DNA of 64,000 nt, taken from the NCBI GenBank assembly GCA_937891825.1, contig CALAHN010000068.1, forward strand, positions 1 through 64,000. The letters run 5' to 3'. The position numbers and the translations under genes are program-made. The first letter of the stretch is position 1; each line of letters begins with the position of its first letter. Shown one piece after another: positions 44,084 to 53,323 of this stretch. This stretch comes from an uncultured Alphaproteobacteria bacterium. GTDB taxonomy: Bacteria; Pseudomonadota; Alphaproteobacteria; Bin95. Under the pieces are notes generated by a model. It was not told where the DNA came from, did no database searches, and saw only the letters and a list, made by a program, of their open reading frames with translations.

Positions 44084-45077
44084 GGTCGGGACGGCCAGGT
44101 TTCGGCGGCGGCGGATTGCGCGCCCGCAGATACTTCTCCGTCTCGGCGTTGATCTCCGCGCCGAGCAGGATGATGTAGGCGCTGAGGTAGAACCACATCA
44201 GCAAGCCGACGACCGCGCCAAGCGAGCCATAGGTTTCATTGTAGCTGGCGAAATTCGCGACATAGAGGGAGAACGCCGCCGAGCCGACGAGCCAGAGCAC
44301 GGTCGCGAGCGCCACGCCCCAACTCAACCATAGCGTCGAGCCATCTTCCCGTTGGGGGCCGTAGCGATAGATCACTGCAAGCCCGGCGCCGACGGCGGCG
44401 ATGACGATCGGCCAGCGGAAGATCGCGGCCGCCCATTCCCCGATCGCCCAGAAGTCCAGCATATTCAAGATGATCGGAATAGCCAGGATTGCGAGGAACG
44501 CCACCCCGACGACCAGAAACAACACGCCCGTCAGGGTCAGAGTCACCAGAATTTGCGCCAGGAACTTCCGGGGCGCCTCCGCGCCATAGACGACATTCAG
44601 GCCGCGCACAATGGCGTTCACGCCGGCGCGCACACCCCAGATCGCAATCAGGATCGCAAGGATGCTGGCGAAACCGAGTTTAGTGCGCCCGGCGCCCGCC
44701 AGATCGCGCACCTGCGCCGCGACGATTTCGAAGGCGCTTTCCGGCAGAAGGTCGGCGATGGCGTCCAGGTTCCTGGTCACCTCAAGCGGATCGGCGACCA
44801 TGCCATAGAGGCCGACAAAGGCCGCAATCGCCGGGAACAGGGCTAGCATCGCATAAAAGGCGACGCCGGCCGCGATCAAGGAGACATTGTCGCGCGCCAA
44901 TTCCTGCCGGACACCCCGCAGAATGTGCAGCCAATCCCGCCAGGTCAGCTCCGGCAGGCGAAGCGACCGCAAAGCCGGCCGCCATCGCGGCCGCGAGAGC
45001 CGGAAAGCTGGCAGCTTGAGCTTCGGCGCGCGCAGGGCGGTCCGCCGCGCTTTCTCGCCATCGCCGTCGCCGTTCAC
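44070..45077 (-). CDS. YihY/BrkB family membrane protein
   Basis: About 335 residues of the YihY/BrkB family (once named ribonuclease BN, which is not their function). Six hydrophobic helices are seen; the family motifs are ISLIAAGVAFYAMLALFPAI-like (DNVSLIAAGVAFYAMLALFP), RGLNVVYGAEAPRKFL and TLWLSWGVALATVLWLVGS. NETYGSLGAVVGLLMWFYL marks the last conserved part. The start is uncertain: a GTG at 45077 has GGGGGA seven bases upstream, while an ATG at 45134 would add a basic, unlikely tail. Role unknown; proposed in envelope transport. Confidence 0.82.
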   Translation of the reverse strand: MNGDGDGEKARRTALRAPKLKLPAFRLSRPRWRPALRSLRLPELTWRDWLHILRGVRQELARDNVSLIAAGVAFYAMLALFPAIAAFVGLYGMVADPLEVTRNLDAIADLLPESAFEIVAAQVRDLAGAGRTKLGFASILAILIAIWGVRAGVNAIVRGLNVVYGAEAPRKFLAQILVTLTLTGVLFLVVGVAFLAILAIPIILNMLDFWAIGEWAAAIFRWPIVIAAVGAGLAVIYRYGPQREDGSTLWLSWGVALATVLWLVGSAAFSLYVANFASYNETYGSLGAVVGLLMWFYLSAYIILLGAEINAETEKYLRARNPPPPKPGRPDLSVL

Positions 45078-45274
45078 GTCAGCATCCCCCACCCTCCAGC
45101 GCCATCGCTCCTGGCCCCGCCGATGCCGCAGCATAGCCGCCCGATGCCGCCGATGGCGATGGCGTCCAGGCAAAAGGCATTTTTCATGCAGGAAAGATGA
45201 TGCTTAGATGACGTTCAAGGGGGCGCGCTCCGCGCCATCCGCTCCGCTCCACCTCGTTGCATGGAAACTTGAAT

Positions 45275-47572
45275 ATGGCCCGGCCGCTCGAAGGCGTCAC
45301 AGTGCTCGACCTCTCCGTTCACGATGCGGGTGCGCTCGCGACGCAGTTCCTCAGCGATTGCGGCGCGCGGGTTTTGCGCGCCGTCAATCCGAAGGCGCCG
45401 CTGTTTCGCGACGGCGGGTTCGTGATCTGGGATCGCGGCAAGGAGGCGATCGCCTTCGATCCGGACCAACCGGACGCCGCCGAGGTCCTGGCCGGCCTGA
45501 TCCCCGGCCTGGACATCCTGATCGAGGATTTTGCGCCCAGTTCGCCCCATCAGGCGCTTGTCGCGGCCGATCGGCTGAAAGCGTTGAACCCGCGCTTGAT
45601 CGCCTGCTCGATCACGGCCTATGGCAAGCAAGGCCCGCTGAAGGACGACCCGCCGGTTGACGATCTGGTGCTGGCGCGCTCCGGCGTTCTGGGCGGCATG
45701 CCGGGGTTCCGCGCCGCGCCTGTCCACACCGTGCATCCGCTGCCGAGCGTCGGCGCCGGCATTTTCGCCGCCATCGGCGTCGCGGCTGCCTTGCTGGCGC
45801 GCGAGACGACCGGGCGCGGCCGCATGGTCGAAACCTCGATGCTGGCCGGCGCGCTGCTCTATCATCCGAAGGTGCTGGGCGACGGCATTGCGCCCCATGT
45901 CTTCCAGTCCCACCCGTCCGGCAGCGCGCCCTTCTACAGCGTCTATGAATGCGCGGACGGCAATTACGTCCAGCTTGGCTGCGTCCACGAAGGCTTCATC
46001 GGCGCCGCCGCCAAACTGATGGGCATCGCCGACTATGTGGCCGAACCGCGCTTCGACAAAGGCCGCGGCGGCAAGACGGAAGCCGACGTGCAGGAAATGC
46101 GCGACGCGCTGACGAAGATCATGAAGGCCCGCGCCGCCGCCGACTGGTGCGCCGCGTTCGAAGCAGCCGACGTGCCCTTCGCGCCCGCCCGCCACGCCGA
46201 GGAAAGCCTGGACGACGAACAGGTCCGGCATAACGGCATGGTCTGGCAGGCGGACGATCCCGACCGCGGCCCCGTCGTCCAGATGGGCGCGCCCATCGCC
46301 TTCACCAAGACCCCAGCCGCGCCCCAGGGCCCCCGCGCCAAGAGGGCGGCGCCCCCGCCCAGCCTGCCCGCCCTCACAGCCTCCAACCCGCCGCCAGCGG
46401 CGCTCCAGGGCGAAGAGGCGCCGCCCCTGGCAGGCATTCGCGTGCTGGAGATCACCAATCTGATCGCCGGGCCGACCGGCGGGCGGCTGCTCGCCGACCT
46501 CGGCGCCGACGTCATCAAGCTTGAGCCGCCCGCCGGCGACATCTCGCGTCCGATCGGCCGGACGTATTTCTACAACGTCAATTTCAACAAGCGCTCGGTC
46601 TGCTTCGACGCCAAGAAGCCGGGCGCCAAGGAAGCGATCCAGGCGATTGCGGCGACCTGCGACGCGCTGCTCGCCAACATGCGGCCGGGCGCCTCGGAGC
46701 GCATGGGCATCACGCCCGCGATCAACCCGACGCTGATCGAAACCCACCTGACGGGCTACGGCTGGACCGGCCCGTACGCCAAGCGGCCGGGCATCGACCC
46801 GCTGGCCCAGGCGCTGATGGGCTTGCAGCGGGCGCAGGGCGGGCCGGACAACCCGCCCTCCTTCCCCGCACAGTTGGCGCCGACCGACTACACGACCGGC
46901 GCCATGGGGGCGCTCGGCACGATCCTGGCGCTCTATCAATTGAAGACCAGGGGCGTCGTCCAGCGGGTCGAAAGCAATCTTCTGAATGGCGGCGTCGTCC
47001 TGAGTTCGGCCTGGTTCAGCCGCTATCAGGGCAAGCCCGAGCGGCCGCTCGCCGATCAGCAGCAATATGGCCTGAGCGCCCATCACCGGCTCTACCGATT
47101 GGCGGACGGCTGGGTCTATGTCGCGGCCGACCATCCGACAGAGCAGGCGGCGCTGGAGGCCTGGCTCAACGTCGCGAAGGCGGATGCGGCCTGGGATGGC
47201 CATCCGGCGCGCTCGCCGCTGGCGGAGGCGATGGCGGCGGCGTTCGCCGGGCGCACGCTCGCGGACGTGCTGGCGGGGCTCAAGGCCGCCGGCGTGCCCG
47301 CGGCCGAAGCCCAGCCGGGCGACAGCGAGCATTTCCTGAACGATCCGCATTCGGCCGCGAACGCTTTCGTGACGACGCGCCAGCACCCGAAGGTCGGCAA
47401 GCTGACGACGGCCTGGAATTACATCCAGTTTGGCGACACCGCGCTGACCCAAGGCCGCCCGACGCCGCTCCTCGGCGAACAAACGGCCGAAGTACTGAAA
47501 GAATCCGGCCTCGACGACGCGAAAATTCGGGCGCTGTTCGAAAGCGGCGCGGCGCTCGCCGAGACAGTTTGA
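45275..47572 (+). CDS. Tandem CaiB/BaiF CoA-transferase
   Basis: A 765-residue fusion of two class III CoA-transferase (CaiB/BaiF) halves. The N-half (1-350) has LEGVTVLDLSVHDAGALATQ and TGRGRMVETSML; the site of the catalytic Asp reads HPLPSVGAG, so it is lost. The C-half (390-765) has LAGIRVLEITNLIAGPTGG, GADVIKLEPPAGDISRP and the Asp in APTDYTTGAMG, so it is probably the active half. A Pro/Ala linker (about 350-390) joins the two. Class III enzymes transfer CoA between organic acids. The next genes are a DsbA-like selenoprotein, glutathione transferase and acyl-CoA synthetase. ATG 45275 is chosen; TTG 45257 is possible. Confidence 0.85.
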   Translation: MARPLEGVTVLDLSVHDAGALATQFLSDCGARVLRAVNPKAPLFRDGGFVIWDRGKEAIAFDPDQPDAAEVLAGLIPGLDILIEDFAPSSPHQALVAADRLKALNPRLIACSITAYGKQGPLKDDPPVDDLVLARSGVLGGMPGFRAAPVHTVHPLPSVGAGIFAAIGVAAALLARETTGRGRMVETSMLAGALLYHPKVLGDGIAPHVFQSHPSGSAPFYSVYECADGNYVQLGCVHEGFIGAAAKLMGIADYVAEPRFDKGRGGKTEADVQEMRDALTKIMKARAAADWCAAFEAADVPFAPARHAEESLDDEQVRHNGMVWQADDPDRGPVVQMGAPIAFTKTPAAPQGPRAKRAAPPPSLPALTASNPPPAALQGEEAPPLAGIRVLEITNLIAGPTGGRLLADLGADVIKLEPPAGDISRPIGRTYFYNVNFNKRSVCFDAKKPGAKEAIQAIAATCDALLANMRPGASERMGITPAINPTLIETHLTGYGWTGPYAKRPGIDPLAQALMGLQRAQGGPDNPPSFPAQLAPTDYTTGAMGALGTILALYQLKTRGVVQRVESNLLNGGVVLSSAWFSRYQGKPERPLADQQQYGLSAHHRLYRLADGWVYVAADHPTEQAALEAWLNVAKADAAWDGHPARSPLAEAMAAAFAGRTLADVLAGLKAAGVPAAEAQPGDSEHFLNDPHSAANAFVTTRQHPKVGKLTTAWNYIQFGDTALTQGRPTPLLGEQTAEVLKESGLDDAKIRALFESGAALAETV

Positions 47573-47641
47573 TTGCGGAGCCGCCGCCGTTCATGCGACG
47601 CTGTTCCGGCAGTTCAGCTCCAAAAACGGGAGGACGCCGCG

Positions 47642-48265
47642 ATGGCCGATCCGATCACGCTTGAGATCTTCACCGACTACGTTTGACCCTGGTGTTACCT
47701 CAGCACCGGGCGTGTTGAGAAACTGAAGGAAAACTTCGACGTGCAGGTGAAGTGGGTGCATTTTCCGCTGCATCCGGACACGCCCGCCGAAGGCAAATCC
47801 CTGGAAGACCTGTTCCGGGGCCGCGACGTCGACGTTGAAGGCATGTACCGCCAGATGAAGGCCCGCATGGACGCGGAGGGTCTGCCCTATGGTCGGCGGA
47901 CCCACACCTATAACAGCCGCCTCGCCCAGGAAGTCGGCGCATGGGGCGATGCGCAGCTGGGCGGCGCGGACGCCCTCCACGATGCGCTCTACAAGGCCTA
48001 TTTCGTCGATGCGAAGAACATCGCCGATGTCGAGGTTCTGATGGCCATCGTCGAAGCCGTCGGCATGGACGCCGCCGCCGCGCGCGAAGCGCTGGAGGCA
48101 CGGGCCTTTCAAGCCGCGGTCGACGCCGATTGGGCCAAATCCCGGCAATATGGCGTGACCGGCGTGCCGACGTTCGTCGCAGGCGGCTATGGCGTCGTCG
48201 GCGCCCAGCCTTATGAAACCCTGGAAGCGCTTGTCCGGAAAGCCGGCGAAGCGCCCGCCACCTGA
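47642..48265 (+). CDS. DsbA-family (FrnE-like) selenoprotein candidate with UPWC motif
   Basis: A 207-residue thioredoxin-fold protein. Reading starts at ATG 47642, after a strong GGGAGGA (47628-47634). The frame runs MADPITLEIFTDYV-TGA-PWCYLSTGR, then continues intact to 48265. The TGA (47684-47686, residue 15) replaces the first Cys of the CPWC active site of DsbA/FrnE proteins; Cys18 is kept and so is the cis-Pro loop GVTGVPTFVAGG. This is the classic UxxC selenocysteine arrangement. A SECIS-like hairpin follows. A later GTG start would lack strand 1 and the active site. Sec machinery lies outside the window. Alternative: a nonsense change or sequencing error. Confidence 0.8.
47684..47722 (+). 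promoter_or_regulatory. SECIS-like hairpin after in-frame TGA
   Basis: After the TGA (47684-47686) comes a 12-base spacer, then an 8-bp stem CTCAGCAC / GTGTTGAG (one G-U pair) with the loop CGGGC (47707-47711). A lower three-pair extension GTT/AAC is possible. The loop starts 20 bases after the TGA and has G at its second position, meeting the usual bacterial SECIS constraints (spacing of about 16-37 bases, G in the first two loop bases). Confidence 0.6.
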
Positions 48266-48281
48266 AGGAGCGCTGAGCCCC

Positions 48282-48968
48282 GTGATCGACGCCTATTATT
48301 GGCCGACGCCAAACGGCTGGAAAATCTCCATCGCCCTGGAGGAGATGGGGCTCGCCTATCGGGTCATCCCGGTCAATATCGGCAAGGGCGAGCAATTCGA
48401 ACCGGACTTCCTGAAAATCAGTCCAAACAACCGCATGCCGGCGATCGTCGATCACGATCCGCCCGGCGGCGGCGAACCGATCGCTGTGTTCGAAAGCGGG
48501 GCGATCCTGATCTATCTCGCCGAGAAGGCGGGGAAATTCCTGCCGACAGCGCTTCGCCCCCGCATGGAAGTCCTGGAATGGCTGATGTGGCAGATGGGCG
48601 GCATGGGGCCGATGTTCGGCCAGTCCGGTCACTTCAAGTTCTATGCGCCGGAACAAATTCCCTACGCCCAGAACCGCTACGAGCAGGAAATGCTGCGGCT
48701 CTATGGCGTTCTGGACCGGCGGCTGGCGGGCCGCGATTTTATTGCGGGCGACTACTCGATCGCCGATATGGCCTGCTGGCCCTGGGTCATCACCTACAAG
48801 CGCCAGAACGTCGATCTGGATGCATTCCCCAACGTCAAACGCTGGTATAAGGCGTTGCAGGCGCGGCCCGCATTGCGCAAAGGCTATGCAGTCGGCCAGG
48901 AATTCGGGAAGCCGACCGGCAAGCGGGACGCGGAAGCACAGCGAAACCTGACGCCCGGCGCGCGCTGA
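48282..48968 (+). CDS. Nu-class glutathione S-transferase (YfcG/YghU-like)
   Basis: A 228-residue thiol transferase. The N-terminal thioredoxin-like domain has [17 protein letters not shown] and [12 protein letters not shown], with the cis-Pro in RMPAIVD, and the glutathione-site [14 protein letters not shown]. The C-terminal helical domain contains [20 protein letters not shown]. No cysteine is in the active-site start; this is the YfcG/YghU (nu) pattern, with disulfide reductase activity. A GTG at 48282 is used, since the sequence begins VIDAYYWPT. It lies 16 bases after the selenoprotein gene, so the two redox proteins are probably co-transcribed. Confidence 0.85.
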   Translation: MIDAYYWPTPNGWKISIALEEMGLAYRVIPVNIGKGEQFEPDFLKISPNNRMPAIVDHDPPGGGEPIAVFESGAILIYLAEKAGKFLPTALRPRMEVLEWLMWQMGGMGPMFGQSGHFKFYAPEQIPYAQNRYEQEMLRLYGVLDRRLAGRDFIAGDYSIADMACWPWVITYKRQNVDLDAFPNVKRWYKALQARPALRKGYAVGQEFGKPTGKRDAEAQRNLTPGAR

Positions 48969-48993
48969 CGAGACTGACGAGGGGACATGCCGC

Positions 48994-50709
48994 ATGAACG
49001 CCGTCGCCGATCTATTGCCCCGCAACGGCGTCGCCCATGTCGTCGGCGCGACGACGCCGGCGCTCTGGCGGAAAACCATCCCCGCCGCGCTGGCTGAAAC
49101 CGCCGCGGCGTTTCCCGATCGGGATGCGGCCGTGTTCCTCGAGCAAGGCGTGCGCTGGACCTGGGTCGAATTCGCCGCCGAGGTCGACGCCGTCGCCGCC
49201 GGCTTCCTCAAGCTCGGCCTGAAGACCGGCGACCGGGTCGGCATCTGGTCGCCCAACCGCGCGGAATGGGTGCTGACCCAGTTCGCGACCGCCCGGCTTG
49301 GCATTATCCTGGTCACGATCAATCCGGCTTACCGCCTGGCCGAGGTCGAGTACGTTCTGAACAAGGTCGGTTGCGCCGCCCTGGTGACGGCGGCGGCGTT
49401 CAAGTCCAGCGACTACCTGGAGATGCTGCAGACGCTCGCGCCGGAACTGGCGACCGCCACGCCCGGCGCGCTCAAGGCCGCCAAGCTGCCAAGCCTCCGC
49501 GCCGTCATCCGCGTCGGCGCCGAGAAAACCCCCGGCATGCTGAATTTCGCCGATGTGGCCGTGAGCGGGGATGCCGTCGACGTCGCGGCCCTGGACGCGA
49601 TCACGGCGATGCTGCAGCCCGACGATCCGATCAACATTCAGTTCACATCCGGCACGACCGGCGCGCCGAAAGGCGCGACGCTCAGCCACGTGAACATCAT
49701 CAATAACGGCCGCTTCGTCGTGGCCGCGCAACGCTTCACCCACGCCGACCGCCTGTGCATCCCCGTGCCGCTCTATCATTGCTTCGGCATGGTGATGGGC
49801 GTGCTCGGCTGCGTCGCGTCCGGCGCCGCGATGGTCTTTCCAAGCGAAGGCTTCGACCCTGAAGCGACGCTGAAGGCGATTTCAGCCGAACGCTGCACTG
49901 CGCTCTATGGCGTGCCGACGATGTTTGTCGCGCAATTGCAGCGCCCGGATCTGAAAGCCTTCGATCTATCCTCGCTCCGTACCGGCATCATGGCCGGGGC
50001 GCCCTGCCCGACCGAAGTGATGAAGCGCTGCGTTTCGGAGATGAACCTCGCCGACGTCACCATCGCCTATGGCATGACCGAAACCAGCCCCGTCTCCTTC
50101 CAGACCGCCGCAGACGACCCCCTGGATCGCCGCGTCTCGACCGTCGGGCGCGTCCAGCCCCATGTCGAGGTCAAGGTGGTCGATGAACACGGCCAGACCG
50201 TCGCCCCCGGCGTCCAGGGCGAAATCTGCACCCGCGGCTATGTCGTCATGCGCGGCTATTGGGACGACCCCGAGCGGACCGCCGAAGCGATCGACGCCGA
50301 GGGCTGGATGCATACAGGCGACCTAGGCGTCATCGACGCCGAGGGCTATTGCAACATCACCGGCCGCGTGAAGGACATGCTGATCCGCGGCGGCGAGAAC
50401 GTCTATCCCCGCGAGGTGGAGGAATTCCTCTACCGCCATCCGGCCGTCCAGGAGGTGCAGGTCTTCGGCGTGCCCGACAAGCGCTTCGGCGAGGAGGTCG
50501 CCGCCTGGATCGTGCCGCGCCAGGGCCAGACCGCGACCGAGGACGACATCCGCGCCTTCTGCCGCGGTCAGATCGCCCACTACAAGGTTCCGCGCTATGT
50601 GCGCTTCAAGACCGAACTGCCCATGACCGTCACCGGCAAGGCGCAGAAGTTCAAGATGCGGGAGGCCATGATCGAAGAGCTCGGCATCGAGGTCGAACAG
50701 ACCGCGTGA
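48994..50709 (+). CDS. Long/medium-chain acyl-CoA synthetase (AMP-forming)
   Basis: A 571-residue ANL-family enzyme. Motifs: [18 protein letters not shown] (P-loop), [50 protein letters not shown] and the catalytic Lys in [14 protein letters not shown]. This is the layout of FadD-type fatty acyl-CoA synthetases. It probably activates a fatty or aromatic acid to its CoA ester. It follows the GST gene by 25 bases and overlaps the ABC ATPase gene in a TGATG junction, so it may be co-transcribed with the BMP importer. Chain-length preference unknown. Confidence 0.88.
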   Translation: MNAVADLLPRNGVAHVVGATTPALWRKTIPAALAETAAAFPDRDAAVFLEQGVRWTWVEFAAEVDAVAAGFLKLGLKTGDRVGIWSPNRAEWVLTQFATARLGIILVTINPAYRLAEVEYVLNKVGCAALVTAAAFKSSDYLEMLQTLAPELATATPGALKAAKLPSLRAVIRVGAEKTPGMLNFADVAVSGDAVDVAALDAITAMLQPDDPINIQFTSGTTGAPKGATLSHVNIINNGRFVVAAQRFTHADRLCIPVPLYHCFGMVMGVLGCVASGAAMVFPSEGFDPEATLKAISAERCTALYGVPTMFVAQLQRPDLKAFDLSSLRTGIMAGAPCPTEVMKRCVSEMNLADVTIAYGMTETSPVSFQTAADDPLDRRVSTVGRVQPHVEVKVVDEHGQTVAPGVQGEICTRGYVVMRGYWDDPERTAEAIDAEGWMHTGDLGVIDAEGYCNITGRVKDMLIRGGENVYPREVEEFLYRHPAVQEVQVFGVPDKRFGEEVAAWIVPRQGQTATEDDIRAFCRGQIAHYKVPRYVRFKTELPMTVTGKAQKFKMREAMIEELGIEVEQTA

Positions 50710-52229
50710 TGACCCCGCCACGCTTTGAAGCCGCCAATCTGACGAAACGCTTCCCAGGGGTCTTGGCGAACGATGCGGTCAGCCTTCACGTCGAAGCTGG
50801 CGAAATTCACGCGCTGCTCGGCGAGAACGGCGCGGGCAAGTCGACCATGGTCAAGATGATCTACGGCCTGATGCGGCCGGACGGCGGCGAGATGCGCCTG
50901 GACGGGCAGCCCTACAGCCCCGCCAAACCGGCGGAAGCCAGGGCCATGGGCGTCGGCATGGTGTTCCAGCACTTCTCGCTGTTCGATGCGCTGACGGTCG
51001 CGGAGAATATTGCGCTTGGCATTTCCGGCATGCGGCCGACCCGGGCGCTCAGCCAGAAAATCATCGATGTTTCAAATTCCTATGGCTTGGCGCTTGATCC
51101 GGACCGGCATGTGCAGTCCCTTTCGGCCGGGGAGCGGCAGCGGGTCGAGATCGTGCGTTGCCTGCTGCAGAACCCACGCATGCTGATCATGGACGAGCCG
51201 ACCTCGGTGTTGACGCCGCAGGAAGCCGAGACCCTGTTCGAAACCTTGCGGCGGCTCGCGGCCGATGGCTGCTCGATCCTGTATATCTCCCACAAGCTCG
51301 ACGAGATCCGCGCCCTCTGTTCGCGGGCGACGGTCTTGCGCCATGGCCGCTTGGTCGGCGCAGCCGACCCGCGCCAGACCTCGGCGCGGGAACTGGCGGA
51401 GATGATGATCGGCGGCGCCTGGAACGCCGCCGGCGCCAAGGCCATGACGCCAGGCCGCGCGCGGCTGGAAGTCCAGAACCTGTCGCTAGCGAGCGAGGAC
51501 CCCTTCGGCGTGGCGCTGAAGGAAATCGGCTTTACCGTGCATGCGGGCGAAATTCTGGGCATCGCCGGGATCGCCGGCAATGGCCAGACGGAACTGCTGG
51601 ATGCGTTGAGCGGCGAACGCCGGACGGCGCCCGGCTGCATCCGCCTGAACGGCGCCGCCATCGGCGACCTTGGGCCGACGCGGCGGCGGCGGCTGGGCCT
51701 CTGCGCCGTGCCGGAGGAACGACTGGGCCATGGCGCTGCGCCGGAGCTCAGCCTCGGCCACAATGTCCTCCTGTCCGCCCGGACCCGCCAGGGCCTGGAG
51801 CGGCGCGGCTTCCTCAGCCTGACGCGCGCCCGCGCCTTCGCCGACGACGTGGCGAAGCGCTTCGATGTGCGCTCCAGCGGCGTCCATGCCGAAGCGCGCA
51901 CGCTTTCCGGCGGCAATTTGCAAAAATTCATTGTGGGCCGGGAGATAGCGCAAAATCCTGATGTTCTATGCGTGCTCCAGCCAACCTGGGGCGTCGATGC
52001 CGCGGCCGCGGCCGCAATCCACACGGCGATCTTGACGCTCGCCGCCGACGGCGCGGCGGTTCTGGTCATTTCGCAAGATCTGGGTGAGCTTCTGGCGATT
52101 TCCTCACGCTTCTCCGTCATCGCCGACGGCCGCGTCTCGGAACCCCGCGCGGTCGGCGACGTCACGGTCGAGGAAATCGGCTTGCTGATGGGCGGCCAGG
52201 CCGGGCCATCGGAAGCGATCGCCGTATGA
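50709..52229 (+). CDS. BMP-type ABC transporter ATP-binding protein 2 (two NBDs)
   Basis: A 506-residue double ATPase. NBD1: GENGAGKSTMV, LSAGERQRVEIV and MLIMDEPTSVL. NBD2: degenerate Walker A GIAGNGQTELL, LSGGNLQKFIVGRE and VLCVLQPTWGVDA, lacking a normal Glu. This asymmetry is usual in the nucleoside/BMP group. The ATG at 50709 makes a TGATG overlap with the acyl-CoA synthetase stop. It starts a complete importer (50709-55381) with permeases and binding protein downstream. Confidence 0.9.
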   Translation: MTPPRFEAANLTKRFPGVLANDAVSLHVEAGEIHALLGENGAGKSTMVKMIYGLMRPDGGEMRLDGQPYSPAKPAEARAMGVGMVFQHFSLFDALTVAENIALGISGMRPTRALSQKIIDVSNSYGLALDPDRHVQSLSAGERQRVEIVRCLLQNPRMLIMDEPTSVLTPQEAETLFETLRRLAADGCSILYISHKLDEIRALCSRATVLRHGRLVGAADPRQTSARELAEMMIGGAWNAAGAKAMTPGRARLEVQNLSLASEDPFGVALKEIGFTVHAGEILGIAGIAGNGQTELLDALSGERRTAPGCIRLNGAAIGDLGPTRRRRLGLCAVPEERLGHGAAPELSLGHNVLLSARTRQGLERRGFLSLTRARAFADDVAKRFDVRSSGVHAEARTLSGGNLQKFIVGREIAQNPDVLCVLQPTWGVDAAAAAAIHTAILTLAADGAAVLVISQDLGELLAISSRFSVIADGRVSEPRAVGDVTVEEIGLLMGGQAGPSEAIAV

Positions 52230-53317
52230 TCCGCCTGGAGCCCCGCCCGACCGCTTCGACGGCGATGATCTACATCGCGCCCGCGGCGGCGATCCTGCTC
52301 AGCATGGCCGCCGGCATGGGGCTGTTCTGGGCCTTGGGCGAAGACCCGGTGCGCGGCATCGGCATGGTCTTCATCGAACCGCTCACCGATTGGTTCTATA
52401 TATCTGAAATCTCGGTGAAAGGGACGCCGTTGCTGCTGATCGCGATCGGCCTGTCGTTCGGCTTCCGCGCCGGCATCTGGAATATCGGCGCCGAGGGTCA
52501 GTTCACCGTCGGCGCATTGGCTGGCGGCGCAACGGCGCTGGCACTCTATGACATGGAAGGCCTCTGGGTGCTGCCGCTGATGGCGCTCGCCAGCATCGCC
52601 GCAGGCATGGCATGGGCCGCGATCCCCGCATTCTTGCGGACACGTTTGAATACAAACGAAATTCTCGTGACGCTCATGCTGACCTATGTGGCGACCCACA
52701 TCCTCAGCATCCTGGTGCACGGCCCCTTGAAGGACCCGACCGGCTTCAATTTTCCCGAAAGCCGGCTCTTCCATGACGCCGCGACGGTCCCGGTGCTATT
52801 CGAAGGCGCGCGCGCCCATGTCGGCCTGCTCGCTGCGTTTCTGGTCGTCGCGGTCGCCTGGCTGACGCTTCGCTATCATGTCTTCGGATTTCAGATGAAG
52901 GTGACGGGACAGGCGCCGCGGGCGGCGCGCTTTGCCGGGTTCGTCCAACCCCGCGCCGTATGGGCCTGCCTCCTCATCTCCGGCGGCCTCGCGGGCTTCG
53001 CCGGGATGCTGGAGGCGGCCGGCCCCGTGGGCCAGCTCGTGCCCGCGATCCCGGTCGGCTATGGCTTTACCGCGATCATTGTGGCGTTTCTCGGCCGGCT
53101 GCAGCCGCTCGGCATCCTGTTCGCCAGCTTCGTCATGGCGCTGACCTATATCGGCGGCGAAGCGGCGCAGATCGACATGAACCTGCCCAATGCGATCACG
53201 GGCGTCTTCCAGGGCATGTTCCTGTTCCTGCTGCTCGGCATCGACGTGCTGACCCGCTACCGGGTGCGCCGCATCCCTCGGCGGCCCGCCCCGTCCGCCG
53301 CGCTTCGGGGGGCATAG
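52226..53317 (+). CDS. BMP-type ABC transporter permease 3
   Basis: A 363-residue permease of the NupP/YufP type. It has VRGIGMVFIEPLTDWFYISE (external loop), GFRAGIWNIGAEGQFTVGAL, the family's GAEGQ motif, NTNEILVTLMLTYVATHIL and the coupling region QAPRAARFAGFVQPRA. The C-terminus is basic (RVRRIPRRPAPS). It overlaps the ATPase gene by four bases and is followed after six bases by the second permease. Confidence 0.9.
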   Translation: MIRLEPRPTASTAMIYIAPAAAILLSMAAGMGLFWALGEDPVRGIGMVFIEPLTDWFYISEISVKGTPLLLIAIGLSFGFRAGIWNIGAEGQFTVGALAGGATALALYDMEGLWVLPLMALASIAAGMAWAAIPAFLRTRLNTNEILVTLMLTYVATHILSILVHGPLKDPTGFNFPESRLFHDAATVPVLFEGARAHVGLLAAFLVVAVAWLTLRYHVFGFQMKVTGQAPRAARFAGFVQPRAVWACLLISGGLAGFAGMLEAAGPVGQLVPAIPVGYGFTAIIVAFLGRLQPLGILFASFVMALTYIGGEAAQIDMNLPNAITGVFQGMFLFLLLGIDVLTRYRVRRIPRRPAPSAALRGA

Positions 53318-53323
53318 GCGGCG

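Noticed and set aside
45215-47482. 755-codon open frame on the minus strand
   Set aside because: It is the antisense shadow of the CoA-transferase gene; low-complexity Arg/Gly/Ala translation and no family features.
47741-48265. GTG start for a shorter DsbA-like protein
   Set aside because: It would lack strand 1 and the active-site motif; a good ribosome-binding sequence and ATG lie at 47642 instead.
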